Source of the DNA: Nelumbo lutea
Lineage: Eukaryota > Streptophyta > Magnoliopsida > Proteales > Nelumbonaceae
Reading direction: 5' to 3'
Assembly (NCBI GenBank): GCA_022828595.1
Contig: JAKGHH010000001.1
Coordinates: forward strand, 137,535,017-137,599,016
DNA length: 64,000 bases
In this document: in pieces, positions 9,910-21,380 of the stretch
Position numbering within the stretch: the first letter of the stretch is position 1
Layout: each line of letters begins with the position of its first letter
Translations under genes and position numbers: made by a program
Notes under the pieces: model-generated
The model's input: the letters and a program-made list of their open reading frames with translations, nothing else
Told to the model about the DNA's origin: nothing
Database searches by the model: none

Positions 9910-10861
9910 TGTTGAAATGCATGTTTGTAAGGGTGATGTGGACAGAAAGACAAATTACATGCACCTCAAGTATTCAGCAATAAGCACAAGAAATACCAAG
10001 TCGAAAACAACAAAATAAGTTGGATTTTTAGGGATTTCAGACCCGAACCTGAAGTAAAACTCCTCCTGGAACAATTCTGCTACAGTAACAATGGTAGCAA
10101 GCTGGCCTCCCACGTAGACACACAACAATGGAGGGAATGGAAGGTGCCAAAATGGGTCGACTCAAAACCCAAACTCCCAATGCTTGAAAACCTTAGCTGG
10201 GGATGAGCTACAGCTCAAATAAGAGAGAAAGAACCAAAAAAGAACCCTACAGAAACAACCCTCTTCTCTTTTATAAGACTCACTAGCTTGCTGGACAAGC
10301 CAGTTAAAATATTTACACATAAGCCCCTAGAATGTTTCCTCTCATAAGAAACTCCTTAAGAATAAACCAACTTCAAATGAACCCTCAAAAGATAACTTTT
10401 GTTATAAAAAGACCCAAGAGACTAAAACCCAACAGATATGCACCCAACTGCCCCTGACCAAAAGTCTGACTTAATGACAAAAACACCCCTGGTTCCAAAC
10501 TGTCAACAAAGCTACCCAAAAACAATTTGGGATCCTACTACAAGAAAAGCATGCAAAACAGAATACATTCACACATTTCTTTTTCTTTTTTTTTTTCTTT
10601 TTTCTTCTTGCCTCATCAAAGGACCTTTTAGTCTTTCGAGTATGGCACTGTATCTCCCCTGTTAAGTATCACTTAATAGGGGCATTCTATAATTTCACAC
10701 ATTCAAAAGAGGAGATTAACAGTTCAGGTCGACAAGAAGAAGAGACCAGTTCGTATCTTCTTCTTTTACACCCTTTTTTTTCTTCTTGTTTTCTACTGTA
10801 CAAGGCATCTTGCTCTATCTTTTTCCCTCCTTTTTCTCTCTTTAGTCTTAAGTTATTTCCA
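9910..10861 (+). repeat. Copia-1 3' LTR, interrupted
   Basis: Begins TGTTGAAATGC right after the purine tract TTGAGGGGGAG and ends near AAGTTATTTCCA. Without the inserted LTR-B (9934-10618 plus one target repeat) it is about 260 bp, close to the 5' LTR. Differences from the 5' LTR are numerous, in keeping with an old insertion. Confidence 0.85.
9934..10618 (-). mobile_element. LTR-B solo LTR (gypsy)
   Basis: A 685-bp solo LTR with ends TGATGTGGACAG and CTCATCA and target repeats AAGGG (9929-9933) and AAGGA (10619-10623), one mismatch. It matches 59307-60001, where the same LTR is next to a primer site and gypsy-type gag. That copy sets the orientation as minus. Solo structure implies recombination between the two LTRs of a former complete element. 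Confidence 0.88.
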
Positions 10862-11051
10862 GAAATATCTTTCTTCCCCTCCCTCCCTCCCTTGATGCAA
10901 ATACATTTCAAAAGGTGGAAGTTCCATTATGCTCATCTAAAATGGAAGAATGCTTATGTTTTAAATTTCCATGTGATGTCTTTGTGTTTTTATGTATTGT
11001 AATGATTAAATACATCTAAGTAACAAATGTTCTTCTTATGTGCATTAATAG

Positions 11052-11113
11052 GGTCTTGGGTTTATTAACAAGGAGCAATGCATTCATTTGTTTGAAGAGT
11101 TAAACAAATACAG
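11052..11113 (+). CDS. TPC1: TPC1 exon: second half of EF-hand 1
   Basis: Reads GLGFINKEQCIHLFEELNKY plus two bases AG of the next codon; acceptor TTAATAG, donor GTAAAA. It completes EF-hand 1 begun in the previous exon and the start of the helix to EF-hand 2. The split Arg codon (AG+G) is completed by the first base of the exon at 48790, so the 37.7 kb intron is a phase-2 intron. The joined loop D-E-H-G-L-G-F-I-N-K-E-Q is poorer in acidic residues than that of Arabidopsis. Confidence 0.92.
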
Positions 11114-11233
11114 GTAAAAAACTCGTCTCACTTCCTTCTACATGCCATCTTTCTTTTTTCTTTCTTTCTTTATTTTTATTTTCTGATGTTATGTAGGTCC
11201 AATGCAATCTTACCTAAATTATACATTCATCGT

Positions 11234-11331
11234 TGAGCATGAATATAGCACTAAGCAGAGCAGAATGGTGAAACAGGATTCACGTAGCCTGCCCCGTATA
11301 GTAGGGATGTGGCTTAGATGATGATGATGAT
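11234..11331 (+). mobile_element. 3' end of an RTE-type LINE
   Basis: One frame reads MNIALSRAEW-stop-NRIHVACPV-stop, matching the C-terminus of plant RTE LINE ORFs (...EWRxRIHVADP). It is followed by a short tail of GGGATGTGGCTTAG type and (ATG/GAT)n. One Arg codon has become a stop. The GAT tail is split by Copia-2 and resumes at 36473. The piece is strongly 5' truncated, as usual for LINEs. Confidence 0.75.
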
Positions 11332-11568
11332 TGTTTGTTCAGTGGCTTCAGCAGTTCAAACCACTTAAGAAGAAACAGAAGAACAGTCGAACCTCATAGA
11401 TAAACCCTATCAGCAGACCATAATGTAGATTAGTCAATGATTAATTATACAATAACTAAATTGCCCCCACTTAAGTATGGGACATGAAGTCATATTAGAA
11501 CTGCCACATAAGCACATAACTTAACTGAATAAAATGACTAATCTACCCTTATTCGGCTAGCTCTAACA
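11332..11568 (-). repeat. Copia-2 3' LTR and purine tract
   Basis: Starts TGTTTGTTCAGTGG and ends TCTAACA, followed by CTCCCCCTCAAG (11569-11580), the reverse of the purine tract. About 90% identical by eye to 36238-36472, with indels in an AAGAAG tract. Confidence 0.92.
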
Positions 11569-11575
11569 CTCCCCC

Positions 11576-11898
11576 TCAAGCTGGAGAATATATGGCATAT
11601 AATCCCAGCTTGTTACATATATAGTTCACTCTCCCTGAGCTTAAGCCTTTTTTAAACAAATCTGCCCATTGACCACCTGAGCCCATATTTTCTGTGCTTA
11701 TCTCTCCAGTAAGGACCTTCTCCCTCACAAAGTGGCAATCAATCTCTATGTGCTTTGTTCTCTCATGAAAAACAGAGTTAGATGAGATGTGGAGTGCAGC
11801 TTGATTGTCAAAGTACAAGTTCATAGGTCTGCCCATGGAGAATTCGATTTCTTGTAGAAGATTCATCAACTACTAATTCACATGTAGTGTGTGCCATG
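11576..11898 (-). pseudogene. Copia-2 RNase H, C-terminal part
   Basis: Reads on the reverse strand MAHTTCELV, then LLQEIEF, LYFDNQAALHI, ERTKHIEIDCHFVREKV and the end LYAIYSPA-stop. The His-Thr-Thr-Cys part is cut by the LTR-A insertion inside the Met-Ala codons of AEYRAMA. One stop and several substitutions are present (ADLFKKGL instead of ADLFTKGL). Confidence 0.85.
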
Positions 11899-13867
11899 TG
11901 AAAGAATGGTAGGATCCATCTAATGGACGCCATAAAGGTTGCGGAATGGATGGGCGAATTTAACAAATTTTCCTACCTTCTCCCAACTGGGAATGCATTC
12001 CCTAAATTTAGAATACAATATTCAAGGATTCTACTTGAACCATAATCGAACCATATCTGAACCAAAAGGAAAAATGGAGGATTATACCTGATCTGGAGAA
12101 ATAGTATCTCTCAAAGTTGGTGTTCATGCCCAAACAAGACACTAAGATCCGCTCTTGCTGAAGATGACACAGTTGTGGGTGGAACGGAACTAACAGGGTG
12201 CGTCCTACACACTGAATTCTTTGCAAGAACCCTTTGGAAATTCTAAATACCGAATTTTTTTCAGTCTTTCTTGCAAGACTGATGTCAAGAACTGATTTCT
12301 TGACTTCCTATTGCTGCAAAGATCAAATCTTGTAAGAGGGAATGGCGGCGGCTGGAAGAGAACTCCTGGGACGAAGATGGCTGAACTGCTTCTCTTCTCT
12401 CTAGAGTCTGTATGAGATATAATCTCAGTTCGCATGATAATTTCTTTTTCACTCAAACCCTGGTTCAAAATCTGATATATTTCTCTTAGGGTTTCTCCTC
12501 TTTTCTTCTTGATTAAGAAACCTCCTAATTAGGAGTTATCCCAATCCAAATCAGTATTTGGATAGGGGATTATCTTAATCCTATTTGCAAATTAAGTTAG
12601 CTTACTCCTGATCTTATCAGGAGGTTACCAGATTCAAATCTGATTTGAATTTGGTCTCCCAGAGTGGATAAGGTAAAAGGTCCAATCCTTTTACTAACAT
12701 TAATCTTAGATTCGCCCCATAGATGGGTGATCATAGTAGCCCAGCTCGAAATGGGCTTTCGGCCCATTAAGTGTTCAATGCTTAACTAGTTTCCAATCTG
12801 TTGCCCAGTTGGGCTTCTTTGTATGGCGTGGGACCCAAGAATTGATCTACAAACCAGCCACATGGGTTCAGCCCAGCCTTTATTACAAGGCCCAATTGAA
12901 TTCACTGAAAAGCTCAGTGAACCCCTGAGCCCATCACATGGACCCTATGGGCCCAACACTTACATTAAGTGGTCCCTGGGCCAAGCCATCTTATAAAAAC
13001 CCAGGGACTGTGGGCAGGTGCAAGATTAGCCCATCAGGTATTATCCTAAATGGCCTTACACTTAACCTCTCAACCTTAATGATCAAGTACTGCCTGACAA
13101 GAAAGGACCTCTCCCTCGGCTGCAAGGAACAGTGCTGCACTCTCTACTCATAATGGATCCCGGGAATTAAAACCATTTGCAAACACTTTGAAACCGTACA
13201 CACACAGATGTATATATATATATATAAATTTTGCAAAACAAAATTCCAACGATTGAAATCAACTGCCGACAGTTTGGTTTCCATCAGAGAGAGTGCATTC
13301 CCGATCATTAACATTGTCCGACAAAGGGGCTGATCCTGTCACTATGATCACTCACTCAGATGAATTCTCAAACTATCCCAACATGCCCAGGTTTTGACCC
13401 CCGCTAAGGATCTCACTGATTGACATATCAAAGACAGTCCAATCCGACACCTAGTGAAGTGTCAAAATCGAGTCTAGGGGTCAGGTGTAACTTTCTAGTT
13501 TTGCCCATCTGTCTCCAAGGTTCAGGGCAATACTGGAAATCTGGTTCGGTTCAAGGATTCAAGTAATCTCATACTACATGTGCCTTGGGTCTTACCCTAG
13601 TGGCACACCAGTATCAGCCTTGGTGGCACCCAGTATCAGCCTTGGTGGCACACCAGTATCAGCCTTGGCAGGATAAATCTCCCCAGACTTATCCAATGGC
13701 TCTGAACATTTAAAACTAACACAAGTCTCTATAAGTCTCCAATTTTAGAGTCTTACATAGAATTATACCAAACAACATGAATCAAACATGCACTTTATTT
13801 ATTTACACTAAATGTCAAAAGTACATCAAATTGGATTGAAGCTAAGGACATACAAAACTGTCTAACA
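11899..13867 (-). mobile_element. LTR-A solo LTR in Copia-2
   Basis: A 1969-bp solo LTR, reverse orientation, with ends TGAAAGAATGG and CTGTCTAACA and the perfect target duplication CCATG (11894-11898 and 13868-13872). Excision with one CCATG restores the RNase H reading frame ([13 protein letters not shown]). It has one copy of the unit that is triplicated in the copy at 3941. A (TA)n tract occurs near 13212. No coding region. Confidence 0.93.
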
Positions 13868-15370
13868 CCATGGCCCTGTATTCGGCTTCAACATTACTCC
13901 TTGCCACAACAGTCTGCTTCTTACTCTTCCACGTCACAAGATTTGCTCCAAAATATGTGCAATAACTTGTAGTAGATTTTCTATCCGACACTGAGCCTTC
14001 CGAATCTGCATCTGTATACCCAATTACCTCAAGTCTTCCTCCTATTTTGTACAATAACCCACGGCTTGGAGCTCCCTTTAGGTACCTTACAATTCTAAGA
14101 ACTGTATCCCAGTGAGGTATTTGTGGGTTCTGCATAAATTGGCTCACCACACTGACTGCAAAGGAGATGTCTGGTCTTGTGATAGTCAAATAGTTCAGCT
14201 TCCCCACTAACCGTTGTATCTTATAGGATCATCCAATATTTCCCCCATATCACTGCTCAACTTAGCATTTGGTTCCATGGGAGTTTCAACTGGTTTTGCA
14301 CCTAACAGTCCTGTTTCATCTAGCAGATCAAGAACATGTTTTCTTCGGCACAGGTTTACACCTTGTTTTGATCTGGCAAATTCTATACCCGAGAAATACT
14401 TCAACTTCTCAAGGTCTTTTGTTTGAAAATGGTATTGCAAAAAGACCTTTAGTTTATCAATCCCCAATTTGTCACTGCCAGTTACGACAATATCATCCAC
14501 ATAGACCACTAGTAAAATCTTCCCGGCTTTTGAATCATAGCTGAACACTGAGTGGTCAACGTAACGTTGTTTCATTCCAAAATTCTCCACCACTTCACTA
14601 AACTTCCCAAACCAAGCACGAGGCGATTGTTTCAACCCATAAATTGTCTTTTTCAGTTTGCACACCTAACCATCCTCCCCCTGAGCCATAAACCTAGGTG
14701 GTTTCTCCATATATACCTCCTCCATAAGGTCACCATGAAGGAAGGCATTTTTAATGTCAAGTTGAAACAAGGGCCAATCATATATAACTGCCAGGGAAAT
14801 TAAGACACAGATGGAGCCAATCTTGCCATTGGAGAGGTCTCCATATATTCCACCCCATACAATTGTGAATAACCTTTAGCAACAAGTCTGGCCTTCAGAC
14901 ACTCCACACTACCATCCGGCATGTATTTAACAGTATACACCCATTTACAACCCACAACATGCTTACTGGGAGGAAGAGTAGTGAGCTCCCACGTTTGAGT
15001 ATGCTGAAGGGCAGAGAGTTCCTCCTCCATTGCTTGACGCCACCCAGGTGAGGTAAGAGCCTCTTGGACATTCTTAGGTATAGAAATAGATGACAACAGT
15101 GAAGAAAACTAGCAATGTTATGCGGAAAGGCGAGAGACTGAAACAAAATTGGAAATGGGATGGAGGGTACAACTACGTTTACCTTTCCATAAAGCAGTGG
15201 GAAGATCAAGTCCTGAACGTTCTGGGGCAAGAGCAACAACAAGATCCACAGATAGGGTGGAAGATGGAGGGGGATCCGGTGTCTGTCGATGAGTATACAC
15301 GTGCCAGATCGGTGGTCGTTCAGTAGGAATCTACACTAGAGGAGGTGAAGGGTCAGCCCCAATTGGAACA
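13868..15370 (-). pseudogene. Copia-2 RT and RNase H
   Basis: On the reverse strand: linker ending [11 protein letters not shown] with [62 protein letters not shown] and YVDD near 14492-14503; then LNYLTITRPDISFAVSVVSQ and the RNase H start GYTDADSEGS, AEYRAM. At least two frameshifts near 14800 and at 14206, and the APVARL block is altered (TSPMARLA). The RT active site is intact but the gene is broken. Confidence 0.88.
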
Positions 15371-15940
15371 ATTAGAATGGGATCACGAACTAGAAGAGGA
15401 AGAGGAGGCAAAGGTGGAGATACCAATTAAGGGTCAATCCACCGGCTTCATGCCCTCCACCAATCTTGTTCCCCGTCCTGAGATCCTGAAAAACACAAAA
15501 GGAAGGGAAAAATGTAATAGAGCAATTAAGGGTCTTAGTTAATTTATTGACTGACACAAGATTGAATGGAAATTTAGGTACATATAGAACAGATGATAAA
15601 GAAAGAGAAGTCGTGTCAACATTACCAATACTGCGGATGGGAGAAGAGGGACCGTTGGCAAGGGTAACAGTTTGAGATGTGGAAATTTCAGAGAGGGAGG
15701 AGAACACACTTGGAGTCCCGGTCATGTGATCAGAGGCTCTAGAGTTAATAATCGGGGGAGAGGGTTTGGATGCCAGACAAGCTATACCTAAGTGTGCAAG
15801 GGTAGCTGTAGTATGTTGTGAAGCAGCCTAGAGAAACCTCTCATCCTCATCACGTAGTACACTCATCATCTCCTTCCCGGAAACAGATGTAGATGTGGAA
15901 AGTGTTAGATCTGTCTATAGGTTATCACTGACATCAATCC
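15371..15940 (-). pseudogene. Copia-2 protease, gag-pre and gag C-terminus
   Basis: Reverse strand: gag C-terminal residues, then the protease site INSRASDHMTG (D-S-G-A changed to N-S-R-A), SSVLYVPKFPFNLVSVNKL, CSITFFPSFCVFQDL and TGNKIGGGHEAGG. It then jumps into the linker before RT, so the integrase is missing. The gag continues beyond Copia-3: AHG at 34383 joins IDVSDN here. Confidence 0.85.
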
Positions 15941-16281
15941 ACTTGAAAGAAGAAGAACTGCTTATCATATTAGAGAAGTAATACAGGTTCGAAGAGAGAG
16001 AGAGAGAGAGAGAGAGAAGGGGTTTGGTGGTTAATAATCTGCCACTCCATACACTTCTTTATTTATAGCTTTAGGTTCCTTACAAGAATAGGAAATAAAC
16101 AAAAATTAGAAACAATAAGGCCAGCCAGCCTAACTTAAAAGAAATTAGAAACTTCTAATAAATGAAATTAGAAACTACTAATAAAAGAAATTAGAAACAA
16201 CTAGGTGTAGGTATGAAACCACATACACTAGAGCTTAAGTGTGGGTATGGAACCCCACACTCGTGGCTATCCATTTCTTCA
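15941..16281 (-). repeat. Copia-3 3' LTR
   Basis: Starts ACTTGAAAGAAG and ends CATTTCTTCA. It contains (AG)n at 15993-16017, TTTATTTATAGC (TATA-like in reverse context), three AAATTAGAAAC repeats and the block GGTATGGAACCCCACACTCG. Matches 34017-34377. The target duplication places the left end at ACTTGAAAG rather than TGAAAG. Confidence 0.9.
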
Positions 16282-16299
16282 CTCCCCCTCAAGTTGGGA

Positions 16300-17709
16300 G
16301 TAGATATTTGTCATGCCCAACTTGCATAGATTTGTCTCCAATTTTCCTTTTGTGACTGCTTTGGTGAAGAGGTCAGCTAACTGCATGTCTGAGGCAATGT
16401 AAGGAAGACATACTTCTTGAGATGTGATTCGCTCTTAGATAAAATATCTGTCAACCTCAATATGCTTAGTCATGTCATGCTGTATAGGGTTGTGGGCATC
16501 ATTAATTGCAGCTTGATTATCACAATACAACACCAGAGGCTTCTCATAATCAACCTCCAACTCATTAAACAAGGATCTCAACCATAACACTTTTGCAACA
16601 CCTTTGGTCATGGATCTGTATTCTGCTTTTGCACTAGAGCGAGCAACAACATTTTGTTTCTTGCTTCTCCAGGAAACAAGATTTCCCCCCACAAATGCAC
16701 AATATCCAAAGGTGGACCTCCTATCATCAACACATCCAGCCCAATCCGCATCTGTATACACTTCTATTTTCATATGACCATTATTCTTGAAGAGTATACC
16801 TCTCATTGGACATCTCTTTAAGTAGGCAAGGATCCTTTCTACTAAAAGGAGATGGGTGGTCCTAGGAGAATGCATGTATTGACTGACAACACTGATGGCA
16901 TAAGAAATATCTGGTCGGGCTAGATAGAGATAAGGAAGTTTCCCAACCAGCCTTTGGTACATAGCCTTGTCCTCAAGGAGTTCTCCACTTTCCGCACTTA
17001 TCTTATGGTTAGGCTCAATGGGAGTATCAACAGGTTTCACTCCTAACTTGCCAGTTTCTTCCAATAAGTCCAGAACATACTTCCTTTGGGAGATGAAAAT
17101 TCCATGCTTAGGTCGAGCTACCTCAATTCCTAGGAAACAATGTAACTTTCCTAGGTCTTTCACTTCAAATTCCTTGTGAAGGTGCTGTTTAAGGGTTTCA
17201 ATTTCACTAGTGTCACTCCCTATTATCACAATATCATCTACATAGACTGCAAGTAGAGTCAGGGAATGACCTGTCTTCTTAAGAAGAGAGTGTGATCTGA
17301 CTGAGTCTATATGTATCCAAATTTGGCCAAAGCCAATCTAAACCTATCAAGCCAAGCTTTCGGGGACTGTTTCAGCCCGTACAAGGCCTTCTTCAAAAGG
17401 CAAACTTTCTTTCCTGCTTCTATACTATAAAAACCAGGGGGTAACTCCATGTATATTCCTCTTGCAAGTCTTCGTTGAGGAAGGCATTCTTAACATCCAA
17501 CCGAAATAGTGGCCATGAGAAGTTTGTAGCAATGGATAGAAAAACTCTAATAGTGTTCATTTTTGCAACAGGTGCAAAGGTTTCTGTATAATCTATGCCA
17601 TAAGTTTGTGTGAATCCCTTTGCAACCAATTTGGCCTTATACCTGTCTACAGTACCATTGGCATTATGTTTCACATTAAACACCCATCTGCATCCAACAG
17701 GTTTCTTCC
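16300..17709 (-). pseudogene. Copia-3 RT (C-terminal half) and RNase H
   Basis: The 264-codon open stretch (17229-16435) covers GSDTSEIETLKQHL, FLGIEVARPKHGIF, KYVLDLLEETG, GKLPYLYLARPDISYA, YTDADWAGCVDD, ARSSAKAEYRSM and YCDNQAAIN. Just upstream is the RT catalytic YVDD (about 17240), then LKQSPKAW and the N-terminal RT block [16 protein letters not shown]. Frameshifts lie near 17230 and 17410. RT is cut by Copia-4 at the codons of GKKPVGC. Confidence 0.9.
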
Positions 17710-17998
17710 TATTGAAAGTGTTAAAATAATTGATTTATGTTTGCTAGGTTCAGTTTGGCTGATTAAAGCCTTTTTTATTTTAATCTATTTTTGTACTATC
17801 ACATAGTAGGGGCACAAGGGTCATTTCACTTCTTATTTTTTTTGCCCTATATATTATAATGAAGCTGGCGCTGCCAGCACCGTTCCATTGCCTCAACACT
17901 TCTTCCTTCCTTCTTCTCTTCTCTTCTCTCATCTTCTCTCCTCTTATCTTCTCATCTCTTCTCTTTGCTGTAACCTTCAATCAGATTTACTGTCAAGA
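17710..17998 (+). repeat. Copia-4 5' LTR and primer site
   Basis: Starts TATTGAAAGTG (TGTTGAAAGTG in the 3' LTR), contains a TATA-like CCTATATATTATAAT, a CTTCC/TCTTC-rich tail, and ends GTCAAGA directly before TGGTATCCGAGC (17999-18010). The target duplication confirms the end AAGA, so the LTR does not end in the usual CA. The following 144 bp (18011-18154) are untranslated leader, then the Copia-5 LTR begins. Confidence 0.88.
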
Positions 17999-18154
17999 TG
18001 GTATCCGAGCGTGGCCATTGAATCTGGGCGATCAAGTGTCTTCTCCAAGCTGCTGAATTTGGGCATCAGACATGCAACTGGTACCGCCCCATTTTTTTTC
18101 TTTTCTTTTCTTCTCTTCCCTTGGTCGTGTACCAAGAGGAAAACGAATGGACCT

Positions 18155-18353
18155 TGTTGAGCAAGAGCAAGAGAAGAGAGGAGAGGAGAAGAGAGAAGAG
18201 AGGAGAGTCGAGTGGACTGAAAGCCCTCCAGAATACAGGGGGCGAGTGAAAGAATTATTATTTATACTGGTCCAGTCGTACAATATAAACAAGAGAGAAA
18301 TTACAACAGTACCCTTGTGGTACTAAACCTGAGTACACAAACAACTGCCAACA
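18155..18353 (-). repeat. Copia-5 3' LTR
   Basis: Starts TGTTGAGCAAGAG, has an AGAGGAGAGG-rich block, TATTATTTATACTGG and ACAACAGTACCCTTG, and ends CCAACA. It aligns with the Copia-8 LTRs (49380 and 54674) with many substitutions and a longer purine block. Confidence 0.85.
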
Positions 18354-18360
18354 CTCCCGC

Positions 18361-21300
18361 TCAAGTTGGAGCATAGATATCAATCATGCCCAACTTGTCA
18401 CAAAGATCATGATGTCTGGAAAGGTTTAAACCCTTTGTAAAGATGTCTACAAGCTGGTTCTCAGAAGTGACATAGGGGGGTACACACTTTGCCTGTGATA
18501 ACTTTCTCTCTGATAAAATGCTTGTCAACTTCAATGTGCTTTGTTCTATCATGTAGCACCGGATTGGCAGGAATGCTTATGGCTGCTTTGTTATCATAGA
18601 ATAGAGTTATAGGTTTGGCCGCTGGGAAACCCAACTCCCCCAACAAATTCTTTATCTACATGCCTTCAGCAACCCTGTGGGCCATAGCACGATATTCAGC
18701 TTCAGCACTGGATCTAGCCACCACATTTTGCTTTTTACTCTTCCATGTAACAAGGTTCCCTCCTATAAAGGTGCAGTAGCCACTGGTAGACTTTCTGTCA
18801 CTTTGGGATCCAACCCAATCTGCATCTGTATAAACTTCAACTTTCAAATGTCCGTGCTTTTGAAATAACAAGCCAATACCCGAATACTTCTTTAGATATC
18901 GGAGGATTCTCTCTACTGCTTCAAGATGGGAGGACCTAGGAGCATGCATGAACTGACTGAGGACACCAACAACATATGCAATGTCTGGGCGAGTCATAGA
19001 AAGGTATAACAATCTCCATACAAGCCTCTAAAACTGTTTCACATCCTTGAGAGGTTCACCACGACTGTCACCTAATTTATGGTTGGGGTCAATGAGAAAT
19101 GAAGATACCCTTCTTTGATCGGGCGACTTCAATTCCAAGGAAGCATCTGGCAGGTCCTAGATCCTTCACTTCAAACTGAGTGGAACTTCAATCTCTGAAT
19201 TTCATCCTCCCAGTCACCAATAACAATTATGTCACCCACATATACAGTTAGAGCAGCAATTTTACCTTCTCCTTTTACAAACAGTGTGTAATCTGATTGA
19301 CATTGCCTGTGTCCTTTCTACTGAACTGCCACATGGAATCTACTGAACCAAGCTCTTGGTGATTGTTTCAGCCCGTATAAGGACTTCTTCAACTTGCACA
19401 CTTTTTGTTCATTGCCTTGAGCTAGAAAACCAGGAGGTTGAATCATGTACACTTCCTCTTCAAGGTCAGCATTCAAGAATGCATTCTTGATGTCAAGCTG
19501 GTGTAAAACCCAATCCAGATTAGCCGCAAGAGAGAAAAGGACTCTAATGGAGTTCATCTTTGGCAACGGGGGCAAAAGTTTCTGCATAATCAACTCCATA
19601 AACTTGAGTAAATCCCTTTGCCACTAAGCGAGCTTTATACCTTTCCACTGTTCCATCAGCCTTATGCTTGACTGTGAACACCCATTTACATCCAACTGGA
19701 ACCTTTCCCTTAGGAAGATCAACAAGTTCCCATGTGCCATTTTTGTGAAGGGCATTAATTTCTTCCTTCATGGCATTTGTCCATTCAGGAATTGAAAGAG
19801 CTTCTGCCACATTCTTAGGGATAGTGACATTGTCAATAGAGGTAAGGAAAGCACGGAATGAGGATGAAATGTTCTCATAGGAGACAAAATTGGAAATGGG
19901 ATGTTTAGTGGTGCACAATCTAACACCCTTCCTGTGAGCAGTAGGATGGTCAAGATCATTAGTAGTAGAGGAATCATTTTCAATAGATTCAAGGACATCA
20001 TTGGGAGCCAAAATACCTGAGTGAGTATGATCCTCCCCCGAGGAGTCTGGTGGCACTGGAGGTACAGCTTCCAGATTCTCTACAGCTCTTGAATTTGGAT
20101 GGCCTTTACGACAACGAGAAAAAACACAAAATGGCGGAGGGTTAGGAAGAGAAGGAAGCTGAACCGGTTTTTCCTCATGCCTACACTCCCCCTGAGGAGA
20201 AACAAGAAAGAAAGGCTCATCTTCAAAGAAAGAAACATCCATGGAGACATAGAATTACCGAGAAACAGGACTAAAACAACGGTATTCCTTTCCAGTGAAG
20301 GAGTAACCAAGAAATATGCAAGAGATAGCACGAGAATCCAGTTTCCCACGAGTGGGAGACAGGTTTTGTACAAAACACCGGCAACCAAAGACACGCAGAG
20401 GAATAGAAAGAAGAGAAGCCTTAGGAAAGAGAAGTTGATGTGGGGTTTTGTACTCTAACCGACGAGAGGGCATACAGTTTATAAGGTAGGTGGAACAAAG
20501 AACGACTTCAAGCCAAAAACGTTTGGGAACATTCATATGAAGTAGTAAACCCCGAGCCACTTCAAGGAGATGTCGGTTCTTCCGTTCAGCCACACCATTT
20601 TGTTGTGGCGTGCGGGCACAAGAGCTATGGTGAAGGGAACCACGCAAAGCAAAAAACTCCGTGAGGTCACTATGAAAAAATTCTTTTGCATTGTTTGATT
20701 GAAAATTTTGGATTTCAGTTTGAAATTGAGTGAAGACCATCCGCTGGAAATCTTGAATAATTTTTGGTACTTCTTCCCTGGTTCGCATCGGGTAAACCCA
20801 AGTATATCTAGAATGATCATCAATGAGGGTAATGAAATACTTGTAGCCACTCTTAGATGGTAAGGTAACATGGCCTCATACATCAGAATGAACAATGTGA
20901 AAAGGAGATTCAGATTTACCATTTCTTTGAAGAAAATGAGTTCTACAATGTTTACTTAACTAACACGTTTGACAAGAAAAATCAGAAACAGACATTGACT
21001 TAAACAGTTATGGGAATACAACTTTCAAAGACTCAAAAGACAAATGACCAAGACGACAATTCCATAAATAGACTTTTTTCTTACAGGACTGACTCAGACT
21101 CTGTAACATGAAGACCAGCCTTATTCTCCAGCATGTAAAGTTCATCAGCTATACGCCCCCTACCAATCGTCCTCCCCGAGGCCAGATCCTGAATCACACA
21201 ATGAGAAGGGAAAAAAGTCACTGAGCAATTCAAGGAATTAGTAACACTACTAACAGAGAACAAATTAATGGGAAATTTTGGAACATGAAGGACATCAGAA

Positions 21301-21380
21301 AGGGTAAGACTAAGAGGAAGAGAGAGAGTTCCTTGACCAGCTATGGAAGCATATGATCCATCGGCTAGTCTCACCTTGTC
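18361..21380 (-). pseudogene. Copia-5 pol remnant
   Basis: Reverse strand, in order: DKVRLADGSYAS, SDVLHVPKFPINLFS, GRTIGRGRIADELYML; integrase with CARTPQQNGVAERKNRHLLE; linker; RT with [30 protein letters not shown] and LKQSPRAWF; RNase H with [39 protein letters not shown]. The RT catalytic motif near 19235 reads YVGD instead of YVDD. The frame changes near 20250, 20530, 19545, 19310 and 18655. Confidence 0.88.

Larger units (their letters stand above)
1486..10861 (+). mobile_element. Copia-1: Ty1/copia retrotransposon, degenerate
   Basis: A copia element in the sense orientation of TPC1. Order: 5' LTR (1486-1760), primer site TGGTATCAGAGC (1761-1772), gag, protease, integrase, reverse transcriptase, RNase H, purine tract (9899-9909), 3' LTR (9910-10861). 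Two later insertions interrupt it: a two-LTR compound in the gag-pre-integrase domain (3941-7729) and a gypsy LTR in its 3' LTR (9934-10618). Removing them leaves about 4.9 kb, a normal copia length. Frameshifts and stops are frequent. The exact left end is uncertain; GAAAC/GAAAT is a possible imperfect target duplication. Confidence 0.88.
18155..21380 (-). mobile_element. Copia-5: truncated copia element
   Basis: Antisense element with 3' LTR 18155-18353, altered purine tract CTCCCGCTCAAG (reverse, 18354-18365), RNase H, RT, integrase and the start of the protease region. It stops at 21380 inside the DKVRLADGS motif, where it abuts Copia-7 in the opposite direction. Gag, protease site and 5' LTR are missing. 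It belongs to the same family as Copia-8. No target duplication can be read. Confidence 0.88.

Noticed and set aside
18072..18326. Plus-strand ORF with many Glu/Arg residues near the Copia-5 LTR
   Set aside because: Translation of a purine-rich LTR tract, crossing the Copia-4/Copia-5 boundary.
20099..20458. 119-codon plus-strand ORF in Copia-5
   Set aside because: Antisense of the integrase-RT linker; rich in Lys/Arg because of the opposite-strand codon pattern.
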